From JAPOVO01 sp026708165 (GTDB lineage Bacteria > Chloroflexota > UBA11872 > VXNJ01), in contig OZ242360.1 of NCBI GenBank assembly GCA_965208775.1, positions 2,852,001 through 2,916,000 of the forward strand: a DNA stretch of 64,000 nt. The letters are read 5' to 3'. A model generated the notes under the pieces. It was not told the DNA's origin and ran no database searches. It saw only the letters and a program-made list of their open reading frames with translations. Position numbers and translations under genes: made by a program. This document shows, in pieces, positions 51,392 to 60,441 of this stretch; position 1 is the first letter of the stretch, and every line of letters begins with the position of its first letter.

Positions 51392-51976
51392 TTGAGAGGT
51401 CTGACTTTTTGGTGTTGCGTCGCGTTGAGCGCGTGGCGTTTGCAGGTTGCGCTTGTCGCAGTGGTGTGGCTGGCGGCAGCTCTTGCGGCCTGTGGAGGAG
51501 GCTCCCAAACCGCGAACGGGATATTGACCGTGGTGCGGGTCGAGGAGCGGATGCCGGACGGTTCGATGATCCCCGTATCCGGCGCGCGGGTGGAGTTTGA
51601 AATGTACGGAAGCAGGGCGGACGACTCCATTCGCCGGCCTCTCTATCACGAGTTCGAGGACTCTACCGACGAGAACGGCCTGTCGGTAGTGTTTACGGAC
51701 CCGCTGGGGAGAGCGCCGACCGACATTGGGCTGCTGCTGGTGGACGTGGTCCATCCTGACGGGCGCAGTGGATTCAAGCGCGCGCAGGTCGAAGCGAAGT
51801 TCGACTTTGCGGAATGGTCGGGATCGGCGTGGTCGGAGGGAGTGGAGCGTGAGGCGCTGATCGATTCGGTCTGCCAAACGGCTATAGGTTTCCCTGAATG
51901 TGAGTCGGCACTTGAGGGGGGCAACCTCGTGACGTGGGGGCTGGGGCTGGTGATTCGACTCAAGCCGAGCAGCTAG
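51392..51976 (+). CDS. Lipoprotein array member 6 (unknown family)
   Basis: 194-aa predicted lipoprotein, last of the tandem set. TTG start, signal helix LVAVVWLAAALAAC. Blocks: ILTVVRVEERMPDGSM, VEFEMYGS, LYHEFEDSTDENGLSVV, HPDGRSGFKRAQV, FDFAEWSGSAW, CQTAIGFPEC, TWGLGLVIRL. It is convergent with the APH-fold kinase 75 bases away. Confidence 0.85.
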   Translation: MRGLTFWCCVALSAWRLQVALVAVVWLAAALAACGGGSQTANGILTVVRVEERMPDGSMIPVSGARVEFEMYGSRADDSIRRPLYHEFEDSTDENGLSVVFTDPLGRAPTDIGLLLVDVVHPDGRSGFKRAQVEAKFDFAEWSGSAWSEGVEREALIDSVCQTAIGFPECESALEGGNLVTWGLGLVIRLKPSS

Positions 51977-52051
51977 GGGGCGAAGCGGCCTAAGGCCTAC
52001 CGATTGGGAGACGTCGCACCGGCTGGGTGAAAGCTGCGCGGGGCGGCGGGA

Positions 52052-53173
52052 TCAGAGCCAGCGCCGGGCGGCTTGCTCCATCCGTGAGAGGACCCGCGCA
52101 GTGCCGGCGGAGACGCGGCTCATCGGGATCAACAGGTCGTTAGGGCCCTCGCCCACGGCGTAGAAGCACAAGAGGAAGAGGCCGGCGAAGCAGAAGTAGA
52201 GGTCGTAGCCTTGCTGGATTGCGTCGCGGTCGACGGCCTTTCCGAGCCAGCGCTCCAGCGAATTCGTGTAAGTGTCCAGAAGTAGGTCGGCGGGAACGTG
52301 CTCGGCCCCCAGCAGGGTGGGAAGCCAGTTGGAACGACCAAGCTCCATGGCGGGAGTGCCCACGCCGACCTGGTCCCAGTCGACGAGGACGGTCTGCCCA
52401 TTGCCGTTCAACTCCCTGTAACCGAAGTTATGCGTGCCGAAGTCGCCGTGGATCAGAGTTTGCGGAAGGGACTCGACCTGGGCGTGGGTCTCTTTCCAGC
52501 GTTGAGCAAGCCGGTGAATCAGAGTCAATCGGTCCTTGGTGTACAGATGCTTGAGGTCGGGGTGCCGTACGGCCCTGGCCAGGTTCGACTCCATCTGTTC
52601 GCGCGCCAGACCTTCCCAGAGGGTGGTGTCCTGGGTTACGGGCGCGAGCCAGTCATGGCGGCGCAGCAAGTCGGTGCGCTCCCACCACTGAGCGTGCAGG
52701 GCGGCCAGATTCGCGACCGCGCGTAGCGAATCACTAACCGACTGCCTGGGACCGGGAATGAAGCCGCCGAGGTCTTCCATGAAAATCCAGCGCTGTCCGG
52801 TCTCGGCGCGGTCGATGATGTAGAGCGGTTCGGGACGGAGCAGACACTCAGGAAGCGGCCGTCCGAGAAGTCCCTTATAGAACTTCATTTCCCTTATCTG
52901 ATCGGTCAGGTAGCGGTCGATTGCATCTTGCGGCGAGCCGGGCGCGAACCGGTAAGTCCCGAGCACCTTCAGCACCAGCGATGACGGTTCCTTCGCCGGT
53001 GGCGAGAGCGTCAGGAGGATGCGCTGGATAGAGAGGCTTCCGAATCCGCGGGCGCTAGGCTCCAACTCGAAGCTGATGACGCGGCTCGATTCAAGGCCGG
53101 GTTGCGCGTTCACGACGCGCGTGAGGAATTCCGGCGTTAGCTCGGCGAGGGTTGCGGGATCGTCGGGCCGCAA
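52052..53173 (-). CDS. Aminoglycoside-phosphotransferase-fold kinase (ecdysteroid/oxidoreductase-like group)
   Basis: 373-aa APH-fold protein. The hinge reads IFMEDLGG, and the catalytic loop LIHGDFGTHNFGY keeps the canonical HGDxxxxN. The metal loop is VLVDWDQVGVGTPAMELG. The wording of the N-terminal half (ISFELEPSARGFGSLSIQRI) is that of the large DUF1679-like/EcKinase-related group common in actinobacteria and proteobacteria that phosphorylates unknown small molecules. TTG start. It lies next to the E2/E1 operon on the same strand, 60 bases downstream of it. Confidence 0.82.
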   Translation of the reverse strand: MRPDDPATLAELTPEFLTRVVNAQPGLESSRVISFELEPSARGFGSLSIQRILLTLSPPAKEPSSLVLKVLGTYRFAPGSPQDAIDRYLTDQIREMKFYKGLLGRPLPECLLRPEPLYIIDRAETGQRWIFMEDLGGFIPGPRQSVSDSLRAVANLAALHAQWWERTDLLRRHDWLAPVTQDTTLWEGLAREQMESNLARAVRHPDLKHLYTKDRLTLIHRLAQRWKETHAQVESLPQTLIHGDFGTHNFGYRELNGNGQTVLVDWDQVGVGTPAMELGRSNWLPTLLGAEHVPADLLLDTYTNSLERWLGKAVDRDAIQQGYDLYFCFAGLFLLCFYAVGEGPNDLLIPMSRVSAGTARVLSRMEQAARRWL

Positions 53174-53233
53174 GGCGGGACTGCCTTAGCGCTTAGGGGC
53201 GTTTAGTTGCGCAGGGGGCGTCGGCCACGCTTT

Positions 53234-54376
53234 TCAAACCAACCTTGCCGGATCGGAGAGGGAGCCTGCTATGTGGTCCAGCAGCCGGGCCGCGTCGGCG
53301 CCGTCAGCGACGCGGTGGTCGAAAGTAAGGGAGAGCCACACCGTCGCGGCGCCGCTAACGTGTCTTCTAATCCTGCCGATACCCAAAATCACGCTCTCGG
53401 GTGAGTTGAGAATCGGATTGAAGTAGTCGATTCCGAGGGCGCCCAGATTGGTTATCGTGGCGGTGCCGCCCGACAGTTCATTCGCTTGGATGGTGGCGTC
53501 GGCGGCCTTGGCGGATAGTGTTTGGAGCTCGTTGGTCAGATCGACCAGCGAGCGCTTGTCGGCGTTGAACAGCACCGGGACCAGAAGGCCGCGGTCCGTT
53601 TCGACCGCGACGCCGATGTTTACGTCCTCGAAGATGTCTATGGCTCCGTCCGACATCGAGGAGTTGAGCGCCGGGAACTCGACCAGAGCCAAGGCGAGGG
53701 CCTTGGCAAACATCGCGTTGTAGGAGACTCGAACGCCCAACTCCGATGCGCGCAGGGACAGACTCTCGCGTGCTCGGAGCAGCGGGGCGGCGTCGCATTC
53801 GCGGTTGAGCGTTACCTGTGGAATCGCCGCCGACTCCTGCAAGTGCCGGGCGGTCGCGGCGCGAACTCCGGTCAACGGGACGCTTTCCTTAACCCTCGGC
53901 GAGCCGACCGCCGCGCTGGCCTCGAGAGCGGCCTTGACGTCGGCCTCCACGATCCGTCCGCCCGGACCGGATCCCTGGATGGATTCGAGGTCGAGGTTGT
54001 GTTCGGCGGCGATTCGCCTTGCGATGGGCGTGGCGCGCATCGGCGGGCGGCGCGCGGCGGCCTTGCGTCCGGTGCGAGGTTCCTGAGCTAGCGTCTGCGT
54101 CGCCTTGCCGGCCGGTTTGCCGGTCTGTGGCGGTTCTTCTCCTTCGGCGAGGATGTAAGCCAGCGGTCTACCGATCCCGATCGACTCGCCGACCTCCGCC
54201 GCCTGTTTCAATCGGCCCGAAGAAGTCGCCTCAATCTCCTGCACGACCTTGTCGGTCTCGACTTCCAGAATCACGTCGCCGGCTTGAACTTCGGCTCCGT
54301 CCTCGCGGAGCCACTTGACGACCGTGGCCTCCAGCATGGTCATTCCCAGGCGAGGCATTACTACGGTGTCAGCCAA
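53234..54376 (-). CDS. 2-oxoacid dehydrogenase complex E2 (dihydrolipoyl acyltransferase)
   Basis: 380-aa E2 core enzyme that transfers the acyl group from lipoate to CoA. The lipoyl domain (residues about 1-80) has the modified Lys in EVETDKVVQEIEA. An Ala/Pro/Lys-rich linker follows. The peripheral-subunit-binding domain is RATPIARRIAAEHNLDLESI. The catalytic domain ends with SLTFDHRVADGADAARLLDH, carrying the HxxxDG active site. TTG at 54376 with GGAGG upstream gives the exact lipoyl-domain N-terminus; an in-frame start at 54442 is less likely. It is the last gene of the E1alpha-E1beta-E2 operon. Substrate class (pyruvate, acetoin or branched-chain oxoacids) is not decided. Confidence 0.92.
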   Translation of the reverse strand: MADTVVMPRLGMTMLEATVVKWLREDGAEVQAGDVILEVETDKVVQEIEATSSGRLKQAAEVGESIGIGRPLAYILAEGEEPPQTGKPAGKATQTLAQEPRTGRKAAARRPPMRATPIARRIAAEHNLDLESIQGSGPGGRIVEADVKAALEASAAVGSPRVKESVPLTGVRAATARHLQESAAIPQVTLNRECDAAPLLRARESLSLRASELGVRVSYNAMFAKALALALVEFPALNSSMSDGAIDIFEDVNIGVAVETDRGLLVPVLFNADKRSLVDLTNELQTLSAKAADATIQANELSGGTATITNLGALGIDYFNPILNSPESVILGIGRIRRHVSGAATVWLSLTFDHRVADGADAARLLDHIAGSLSDPARLV

Positions 54377-54461
54377 CTCCAACCCTCCACTTCGACTTGC
54401 GCGCCTCCACTCGATTCCAGGATCGAACAGGTGGCGGTGCATTCCGCTACTTTCTTGGGAC

Positions 54462-55502
54462 TTAGAACGCCACGAGCATTTCGTTTACAGCCGCCACGAT
54501 CTTCTCAGCCGTGGGCGGCATGTGTTCTTCGAGCGCAGCGCTGTACGGCACGGGAACGTCCGCCGAATGCAGGCTAGTGACAGGCGCGTCGAGATACCCG
54601 AACCGGTTCTGCGCGACGCGGGCGGCCACATCACGACCGATGCTGGCGACGGGCGTGTCCTCATCGACTACGAGGAGCCGGTGAGTCTTCTCGACGGACT
54701 CGTAGACGGTCTGCTCATCAATCGGATTGATGGTCTGCAAATCGACGATCTCGGCCTCCAGACCGTCGGCGGCCAGGGTATCGGCGGCTTCGACACACAA
54801 GGGCAGCGCGCCGCCGATGCTGACCATGGTCAGATCTTCGCCTTCACGCGCTATGTTGGCCTTGCCTATGGGCACCGTGTATGGCTCTTCGGGCACGTGA
54901 CCGCGGACGGATCCAAGGAATCTGTGGGTTAGAAACATGACGGGGTCGTTGTCACGAATGGCGGCGGTCATAAGCCCTTTGGCGTTGTAGGGAGTGCTTG
55001 GGGTCAGGACCTTGAGGCCAGGGAAGTGCGCAACCACCGAATACATAGTTTGCGAGTGATGCACTCCAGCGCCACCGCCCTTGGGCAGTCCGGGAATTGC
55101 GCGCCCGCCGTAGGAGGTCTTGAAAACGACAGGGCAGTCGTAGCCGCCGCCGGTCATGTAACGAATCTTGGGCGCCTGATTGATTAGCTGGTCGTAGCAG
55201 CAGCCGATCAGGTCGATGAACATGATGTCGACAATGGGCCTCGCGCCGGCCATGGCGGCCCCGACGCCCGCGCCCGAAAAGGCCATCTCGGAGACCGGCA
55301 TGTCGATAACACGCTCCGGTCCGAAGTCGACGATGAGGCCACGGTTGCCGCCGTAGGCTCCCCCGAGGTTTTCCCAGAACTCCGGCCGGCCGGCGGCGCC
55401 GACGATGTCCTCGCCCATCATGAATACTGATGGGTCGCGCGCCATCTCCTGCCGGATTGCTTCGTCGATGGCTTCGCCGTAGCTAAGCAGCCGCTCGCTC
55501 AT
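54462..55502 (-). CDS. 2-oxoacid dehydrogenase E1 component, beta subunit
   Basis: 346-aa transketolase-type beta subunit (AcoB/PdhB/BkdB family). N-terminal LLSYGEAIDEAIRQEMARDPSVFMMGEDI, then RVIDMPVSEMAFSGAGVGAAMAGARPIVDIMFIDL (thiamine-diphosphate-binding Glu), the C-terminal TLAADGLEAEIVDLQTINPID and the DEDTPVASIGRDVAARV loop. The start overlaps the alpha-subunit stop (ATGA). It pairs with the alpha subunit as an alpha2beta2 tetramer. Confidence 0.94.
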   Translation of the reverse strand: MSERLLSYGEAIDEAIRQEMARDPSVFMMGEDIVGAAGRPEFWENLGGAYGGNRGLIVDFGPERVIDMPVSEMAFSGAGVGAAMAGARPIVDIMFIDLIGCCYDQLINQAPKIRYMTGGGYDCPVVFKTSYGGRAIPGLPKGGGAGVHHSQTMYSVVAHFPGLKVLTPSTPYNAKGLMTAAIRDNDPVMFLTHRFLGSVRGHVPEEPYTVPIGKANIAREGEDLTMVSIGGALPLCVEAADTLAADGLEAEIVDLQTINPIDEQTVYESVEKTHRLLVVDEDTPVASIGRDVAARVAQNRFGYLDAPVTSLHSADVPVPYSAALEEHMPPTAEKIVAAVNEMLVAF

Positions 55503-56488
55503 GACTGTCCTCCCGCCACGGGTTCGGCGAATACGTGTTCGAATAGCTCGTCGGCCTCCGGATTGGCGCTCGCTTCTGAAAATTCGACCATCTCGTCCAT
55601 GAGCCGTTCAATCTCGGCGTCGATGCCGTCCAGATCTTCCGAAGTAAGGCTCTGCTCGGCCAGGACCCGATTTCGAAATGCGGGTATCGGATCTTGCTCG
55701 CGGAACTTGTCCACTTCGTCCATGGTGCGGTACTTGGTGTGGTCGTCCTTTATCCAGTGTCCCTCGTAGCGGTACGTGAGGGCCTCTATAAACGATGGGC
55801 CGCCGCCGCCGCGCGCGCGTTCGATGGCCTCTCCGGCCGCTTCGTAGACCGCGAATACGTCCATGCCGTCGATTTTCACGCCGGGGATGCCGTAAGCGGC
55901 CGCCCGGTCGATGATCTTTCCTGCTATCGCGTATTCCACGGGGGTGGTTACCGCGTACTGGTTGTTTTCGCAGACGAAGATTACGGGCGCGTTCATGATG
56001 GTGGCCAGGTTGATCGATTCGTTGAATACCCCGCAACCCACGGCGCTGTCGCCCAGATAGGAGACGGCCACGTCGTCGCCCTTGCGCAAGTTGATGGCCA
56101 TCCCGGCACCCACGCAGTGGGCCATGCTCTGACCGATTATCGGGTTTACTCCGAGAACACCGAGACGAGCGTCAGTGATGTGCATGGATCCGCCCCGGCC
56201 TCGGTTGGTGCCGGTTACCCGACCGTAGCACTCGGCCATCATCGCTATCGGGTCTACACCCTTGGCCAAGCAATGCCCGTGTCCGCGGTGGTTCGATCCG
56301 ATGTAGTCGGACTTCCGCAAATGGGCGGACACGCCGGTAGCGACGGCCTCTTGACCTATATAAAGATGGCCGGTCCCGAACGGAACACCCGAGTTAAGGA
56401 GCTCCAGGTACTTTTCTTCGAACCGCCGGATGAGCTGCATGGTTCGGTATATCCAGAGGAGCTTGTCTCGGTCGATTTCAAGCGGCAT
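55499..56488 (-). CDS. 2-oxoacid dehydrogenase E1 component, alpha subunit
   Basis: 329-aa thiamine-diphosphate enzyme subunit that decarboxylates the oxoacid. The ThDP motif reads YLGDSAVGCGVFNESIN to VIFVCENNQYA: GDS replaces the usual GDG and the closing NN is kept. The phosphorylation-loop region RYEGHWIKDDHTKYR is present. The wording GTGHLYIGQEAVATGVSAHL resembles acetoin dehydrogenase AcoA. The ATG at 56488 is preceded by GGAGGG; a longer start at 56539 is less likely. It is the first gene of the operon; E3 (lipoamide dehydrogenase) is not in the window. Confidence 0.93.
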   Translation of the reverse strand: MPLEIDRDKLLWIYRTMQLIRRFEEKYLELLNSGVPFGTGHLYIGQEAVATGVSAHLRKSDYIGSNHRGHGHCLAKGVDPIAMMAECYGRVTGTNRGRGGSMHITDARLGVLGVNPIIGQSMAHCVGAGMAINLRKGDDVAVSYLGDSAVGCGVFNESINLATIMNAPVIFVCENNQYAVTTPVEYAIAGKIIDRAAAYGIPGVKIDGMDVFAVYEAAGEAIERARGGGGPSFIEALTYRYEGHWIKDDHTKYRTMDEVDKFREQDPIPAFRNRVLAEQSLTSEDLDGIDAEIERLMDEMVEFSEASANPEADELFEHVFAEPVAGGQS

Positions 56489-56650
56489 GGCGGCCACCCT
56501 CCGACGTTGCGGTATTGACTTTGGGACGGATTCGATCACTGACAGTCGAGCGACCGCCGTCCCTTTTCGCTAACCGAATAATATCCAATCGGGTGTTATT
56601 CTTCCCGCCGCCGCCGGGCGACCGGTGTCCGGGCGAATATGGAGGGGAAC

Positions 56651-58036
56651 ATGGGCGCGGTGTCGGTAGACGAACTTTCGATTCAGGAAGCCTTCGAGCA
56701 AAAGTGCGCAAAGTCGCAAGAGCGCTACGAGAGGGCTATCGAGCTGTTTCCGGGAGGCGCGACGCGGTCGGCGCGGGGCTTCGCGACGTGGCCGCTGTCA
56801 ATCGACCGTGCCAGCGGCTCGCGGATCTGGGATGCCGACGGCAACGAATACATCGACTATTACGTAGGGCTGGGATCGACGATTCTGGGGCACGCTCATC
56901 CGCTGATCGTGGAAGCCATTCAAGCGCAGTTGGAGCGCGGGACCCAGTACGGGTTGGCGCACGAAGCGGAGAATCAGTGGGCCGGACTGGTAGCCGAGCT
57001 AGTCCCAAGCTGCGAACGAATCAGATTCACGAACTCCGGCTCGGAGTCGACCTATATCGCCATCCGGCTTGCGCGCGCGTTCACAGGACGCGAGAAGATC
57101 CTGAAGTTCGAGGGGCACTACCACGGCTGGTACGACTCCGGGACGGTCGGAACCTGGGAGCCGTATGACGATCCGCCGATCGGAGGCATCTCGCCACGGG
57201 TGCTCGAAACGGTCGATGCAGTTCCGCCAGGGCGGATAGATCTGGTCCGCGGCCGCCTGGCGAGCGGCGAGTACGCGGGAGTGATTTTGGAACCCACGGG
57301 CGGCAAGTCGGGGATGTTCCCAATCGCGCCGGAGTTCGTTGCGTCGCTCCGGGAACTCTGCGATGAGCACGGGGCGCTGCTTCTGTATGACGAGATCGTT
57401 ACCGGTTTCCGCGTATCGCCGGGGGGCTTCCAGGCGGTGACGGGGATACTGCCCGATATTTGCGGGCTGGCTAAGGCGCTCGCCGGAGGGCTGCCGTGCG
57501 GCGCGGTGGTCGGGCGCGCGGAGGTTTTCGAAAGCATGGGATCGCCGGGAGGCTCGCTGCCGCGAAGCAAGACAGTGGTGCATTCGGGCACTTTCAACGG
57601 GAATCCGATAAGCGCGGCGGCGGGAATCGCGACGTTGACCGCGCTTCGGGACGGCAAGCTGATTGCGGAGATGAACCGGCTCTCCGACCTGCTTGGAACA
57701 CGACTGAACGAGCTGTTTGCCGAAAAGCGCCTGCGGATGTGCGCGTACGGTTCTTACTCGATGCCGCACGTGGCACTGTCAGAAAAGCCTTTCGACCTGG
57801 GCGGCGATCTGGACGAGCAGGTCCTGGAGCACGGGATTACTTTCCAGCACTGGCCTAATGGGCTGGGTGGGCGCTTGTCTCATGCGATGCTGCTGAATGG
57901 AGTGAACGTCGGACGGTCCATCGGGATGCTGAGCGTGGTGCACACCGAGAAGGACGTGCTGGACACGATTGCGGCATACGACCGGGCGCTGGACATGCTG
58001 ATCGCGGAAGGCGACCTGGTGGAATGGCAGGACTAG
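56651..58036 (+). CDS. Class III aminotransferase, glutamate-1-semialdehyde-aminomutase-like
   Basis: 461-aa PLP enzyme. ARGFATWPLSIDRASGSRIWDADGNEYIDYYVGLG, the NSGSESTYIAIRLARAFTGREKILKFEGHYHGWYD phosphate/substrate region, LLYDEIVTGFRVSPGG (Asp to PLP), and the Schiff-base Lys in CGLAKALAGGLPCGAVVG are all normal. GGAGG sits five bases before the ATG at 56651. It is divergent from the E1-E2 operon. As with its paralog at 28.8 kb, a catabolic transaminase or aminomutase role is more likely than heme synthesis because no heme genes are near. Confidence 0.87.
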   Translation: MGAVSVDELSIQEAFEQKCAKSQERYERAIELFPGGATRSARGFATWPLSIDRASGSRIWDADGNEYIDYYVGLGSTILGHAHPLIVEAIQAQLERGTQYGLAHEAENQWAGLVAELVPSCERIRFTNSGSESTYIAIRLARAFTGREKILKFEGHYHGWYDSGTVGTWEPYDDPPIGGISPRVLETVDAVPPGRIDLVRGRLASGEYAGVILEPTGGKSGMFPIAPEFVASLRELCDEHGALLLYDEIVTGFRVSPGGFQAVTGILPDICGLAKALAGGLPCGAVVGRAEVFESMGSPGGSLPRSKTVVHSGTFNGNPISAAAGIATLTALRDGKLIAEMNRLSDLLGTRLNELFAEKRLRMCAYGSYSMPHVALSEKPFDLGGDLDEQVLEHGITFQHWPNGLGGRLSHAMLLNGVNVGRSIGMLSVVHTEKDVLDTIAAYDRALDMLIAEGDLVEWQD

Positions 58037-58097
58037 GCGCGAATCGCTGGTAGGATAACCCGCGCAGCATGAGGCGGTAGTTGACGGAAACGGTCTT

Positions 58098-59015
58098 ATG
58101 ACCTCTGCGGCCGCGACGCAGCCGGCGGTGCGGGCGGTGGGGCTGCGCAAGCGGTTTGGCAATCTGGTTGCGGTAAATGACGTTTCGCTGTCGGTGAGTC
58201 CCGGTGAGGTGGTGGGGCTGGTAGGCCCGAACGGATCGGGCAAGACGACGACGATCCGTATGCTGCTGGACATATTGAGACCGGATGAAGGGCAGGTGTC
58301 GATATTCGGCGCCGACCTGACCGCCCAGGCGACGGAGCAGATCGGCTATCTACCCGAAGAGCGGGGCCTCTACCGGGGGCTTCGCGTTATTCCCACGCTG
58401 GTCTATCTGGCACGGCTAAAGGGCATGTCCCAGCAAGACGCGCTGGACCGGGCCGGGGAAGTCCTGTCGCGTCTGAGCCTGGAGCCGCATCAGAACAAGA
58501 AGATCCGGGAGCTGAGCCGGGGGCTTGGGCAACTCGTTCAGCTAGCGGCAACCGTCATGCACAGGCCCAGATTCCTGGTGCTCGACGAGCCATTCAGCGG
58601 GCTGGACCCGGTAAACGTCCGGCTCATCAAGGACTTCATCGACGAGCTGAGCGGCGAGAGCGTGGCGATCATGCTCTCGACTCACCAGATGACGGACGTC
58701 GAGGAGCTGTGCGACCGGGTCATCATGATTAACAAAGGCTCGGTGGTCCTGGACGGCGGGTTGGCGGAGATAAGACGGCGGTTCGCGAGCGGCGAGCTAT
58801 TCGTCGCCAGCCACCCCGCCCCGGAGGGCCTCGAAGGAGTGATCGAATCGAGGGCGCACGGCGTCGGTTACGCGTTGAGGTTGGCCGCGGGCCAGACTCC
58901 TGAAGGAGTGCTGCGGCAGCTGCTCGACCAGGGTGCGAGCATCGACCGCTTCGAGCCGGCGACGCCCAGCCTGGAACAGATTTTCGTGCGCGTGGTCGAG
59001 GAAGGCCGTGGCTAA
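58098..59015 (+). CDS. ABC transporter ATP-binding protein (NatA/DUF4162 type)
   Basis: 305-aa ATPase of an ABC-2 exporter. Walker A GPNGSGKTTTIRMLLD, Walker B RFLVLDEPFSGLDP, and switch STHQMTDVEELCDRV are canonical. The signature is LSRGLGQ rather than LSGGQ, a variant seen in NatA-like proteins. The C-terminal roughly 80 residues form the DUF4162-type extension. The permease gene overlaps its 3' end by eight bases. Confidence 0.93.
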   Translation: MTSAAATQPAVRAVGLRKRFGNLVAVNDVSLSVSPGEVVGLVGPNGSGKTTTIRMLLDILRPDEGQVSIFGADLTAQATEQIGYLPEERGLYRGLRVIPTLVYLARLKGMSQQDALDRAGEVLSRLSLEPHQNKKIRELSRGLGQLVQLAATVMHRPRFLVLDEPFSGLDPVNVRLIKDFIDELSGESVAIMLSTHQMTDVEELCDRVIMINKGSVVLDGGLAEIRRRFASGELFVASHPAPEGLEGVIESRAHGVGYALRLAAGQTPEGVLRQLLDQGASIDRFEPATPSLEQIFVRVVEEGRG

Positions 59016-60273
59016 GACCTGGATCGTGGCGCGCCACGAGTTCTCGGTCACCCTGGGGAGGGTCGGCTACCGAATTTCGCTTGCCGTGGTGCCCGTTGTG
59101 GCGCTGCTGGCGTTCATCGGCGTCTTGATCTTCCAGTCGGTTAGATCGGGTGAGATTTCCGTTGAGGCCGGAGCGTCGGCGGAGTCGGTCAAGGTGGGAT
59201 ACGTCGACCTAAGCGAGGGGGAGGACGGCGGACCGATATTCACCTCGTTTCGGCGGCAGGGCAGAACGACCTTCGTTCCCTATGCCGACCAGGAAACAGC
59301 CACCGGCGCGCTTCTCGAAGGAGACATAGACGATCTGTATATCTTCGGTTCTGACTATCTGCGGTCGGGGCGTGTTACGAGGGTGGAGGAGAAACGCTCC
59401 GGAATCGACATGGACGGCAACTCCAGTGCGGGTTCGCTGCGGCGCTTTGTCGTGAGCAATCTGCTGGACGGTCGAGTGGAAGCGGAGCTGGCGGCCCGCG
59501 TCGCCGAGCCGTACAGGTTGACGACGATTGAGGTGGACGAGGCGGGTGAGGAGGCCGCTGAGACCGAGCTCAACTTCAGCCGGCTGGTGATATTCGGGGC
59601 TTTCGGTCTGCTGCTCACGGTGTCGCTGTTTACGGCTGGGGGATATCTCGTGCAGAGCGTGACAGAGGAGAAGCAGAACAGGGTGATGGAAGTACTGATC
59701 TCCTCGATAAAACCGGACCAGCTGATGTTCGGCAAACTCCTAGGACTGGGCGCGGTCGGTCTGCTGCTGGTTGTCGTGTGGGCCGCGTCAGGGCTACTTT
59801 TCCTGCTGATCGTGGGACGGGTCGTCGATCTCCCGGAACTGGACTTCACCTTCTCGCTCGGCGCGCTGATTCTGGCGCTGACGTATTTTCTGCTCGGCTA
59901 CGCGTTCATCGGCACGTTGATGGCGGCTATCGGAGGAGTAACGACGAGCCAGCAGGAGGCGAACAACATCACCGCTTTTGTCGTGCTTCCGGCGGTATCA
60001 CCGATCTGGTTCACGAACTTCCTGATACAGGACCCGGAGGGCGTGGTTGCGCGGATACTCAGCTTCGTTCCCGTTACGGCTCCGGTCGCGAGCATGATCC
60101 GGCTGGCTTTTGGGGGCATGGGGGCCACCGACATAGCCGTGAGCCTGTTGCTTTTGTTGGCCGGCGTGGCCGCGGCAGTGTGGCTGACGGCCCGGCTTTT
60201 TCGGGCCTACCTGCTGATGTACGGTCAGCGGCCTCGGATCGCGGACATGGTGAGAACGCTGCGGGGTAGGTGA
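59008..60273 (+). CDS. ABC-2 type permease (NatB type)
   Basis: 421-aa exporter permease. One N-terminal helix (ISLAVVPVVALLAFIGVLIF), a roughly 160-residue extracytoplasmic domain, then five to six helices, with VTEEKQNRVMEVLISSIKPDQLMFGKLLGLG as the ABC-2 coupling region. The GTG at 59008 gives VAKTWIVARHEFSVTL, the usual opening of NatB-like proteins, and overlaps the ATPase stop by eight bases; the longer open frame upstream is the ATPase in another frame. Na+/drug export is the family's known role, but the substrate here is unknown. Confidence 0.9.
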   Translation: MAKTWIVARHEFSVTLGRVGYRISLAVVPVVALLAFIGVLIFQSVRSGEISVEAGASAESVKVGYVDLSEGEDGGPIFTSFRRQGRTTFVPYADQETATGALLEGDIDDLYIFGSDYLRSGRVTRVEEKRSGIDMDGNSSAGSLRRFVVSNLLDGRVEAELAARVAEPYRLTTIEVDEAGEEAAETELNFSRLVIFGAFGLLLTVSLFTAGGYLVQSVTEEKQNRVMEVLISSIKPDQLMFGKLLGLGAVGLLLVVVWAASGLLFLLIVGRVVDLPELDFTFSLGALILALTYFLLGYAFIGTLMAAIGGVTTSQQEANNITAFVVLPAVSPIWFTNFLIQDPEGVVARILSFVPVTAPVASMIRLAFGGMGATDIAVSLLLLLAGVAAAVWLTARLFRAYLLMYGQRPRIADMVRTLRGR

Positions 60274-60441
60274 AGCAGGCCGTTCTCCGCGAGGCGGTTG
60301 CGGTTGCGCCGGGCGTGGCTGATTTTGCGCAGGCAAGCGGTGCGGCGGGTAGGGTGTGTATTATTGGCGATTGTTTGGATTTTGGCCTTTGTGAGAGTCG
60401 AGGGGTCTTGCGGGTAACTCCACCCGGCGGAGGGAATTGTG

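Noticed and set aside
48389..51976. Tandem array considered as phase-variable or recently amplified copies
   Set aside because: The copies differ throughout and the DNA shows no long identical stretches, so recent amplification or slippage is unlikely.
28820..58036. Two glutamate-1-semialdehyde aminomutase-like genes taken as hemL
   Set aside because: There are two diverged copies, no other heme or siroheme synthesis genes beside them, and catabolic neighbours; called as class III aminotransferases instead.
58933..59007. Extended N-terminus of the ABC-2 permease
   Set aside because: This stretch is the coding region of the ATPase in another frame; the GTG at 59008 gives the family's normal N-terminus.
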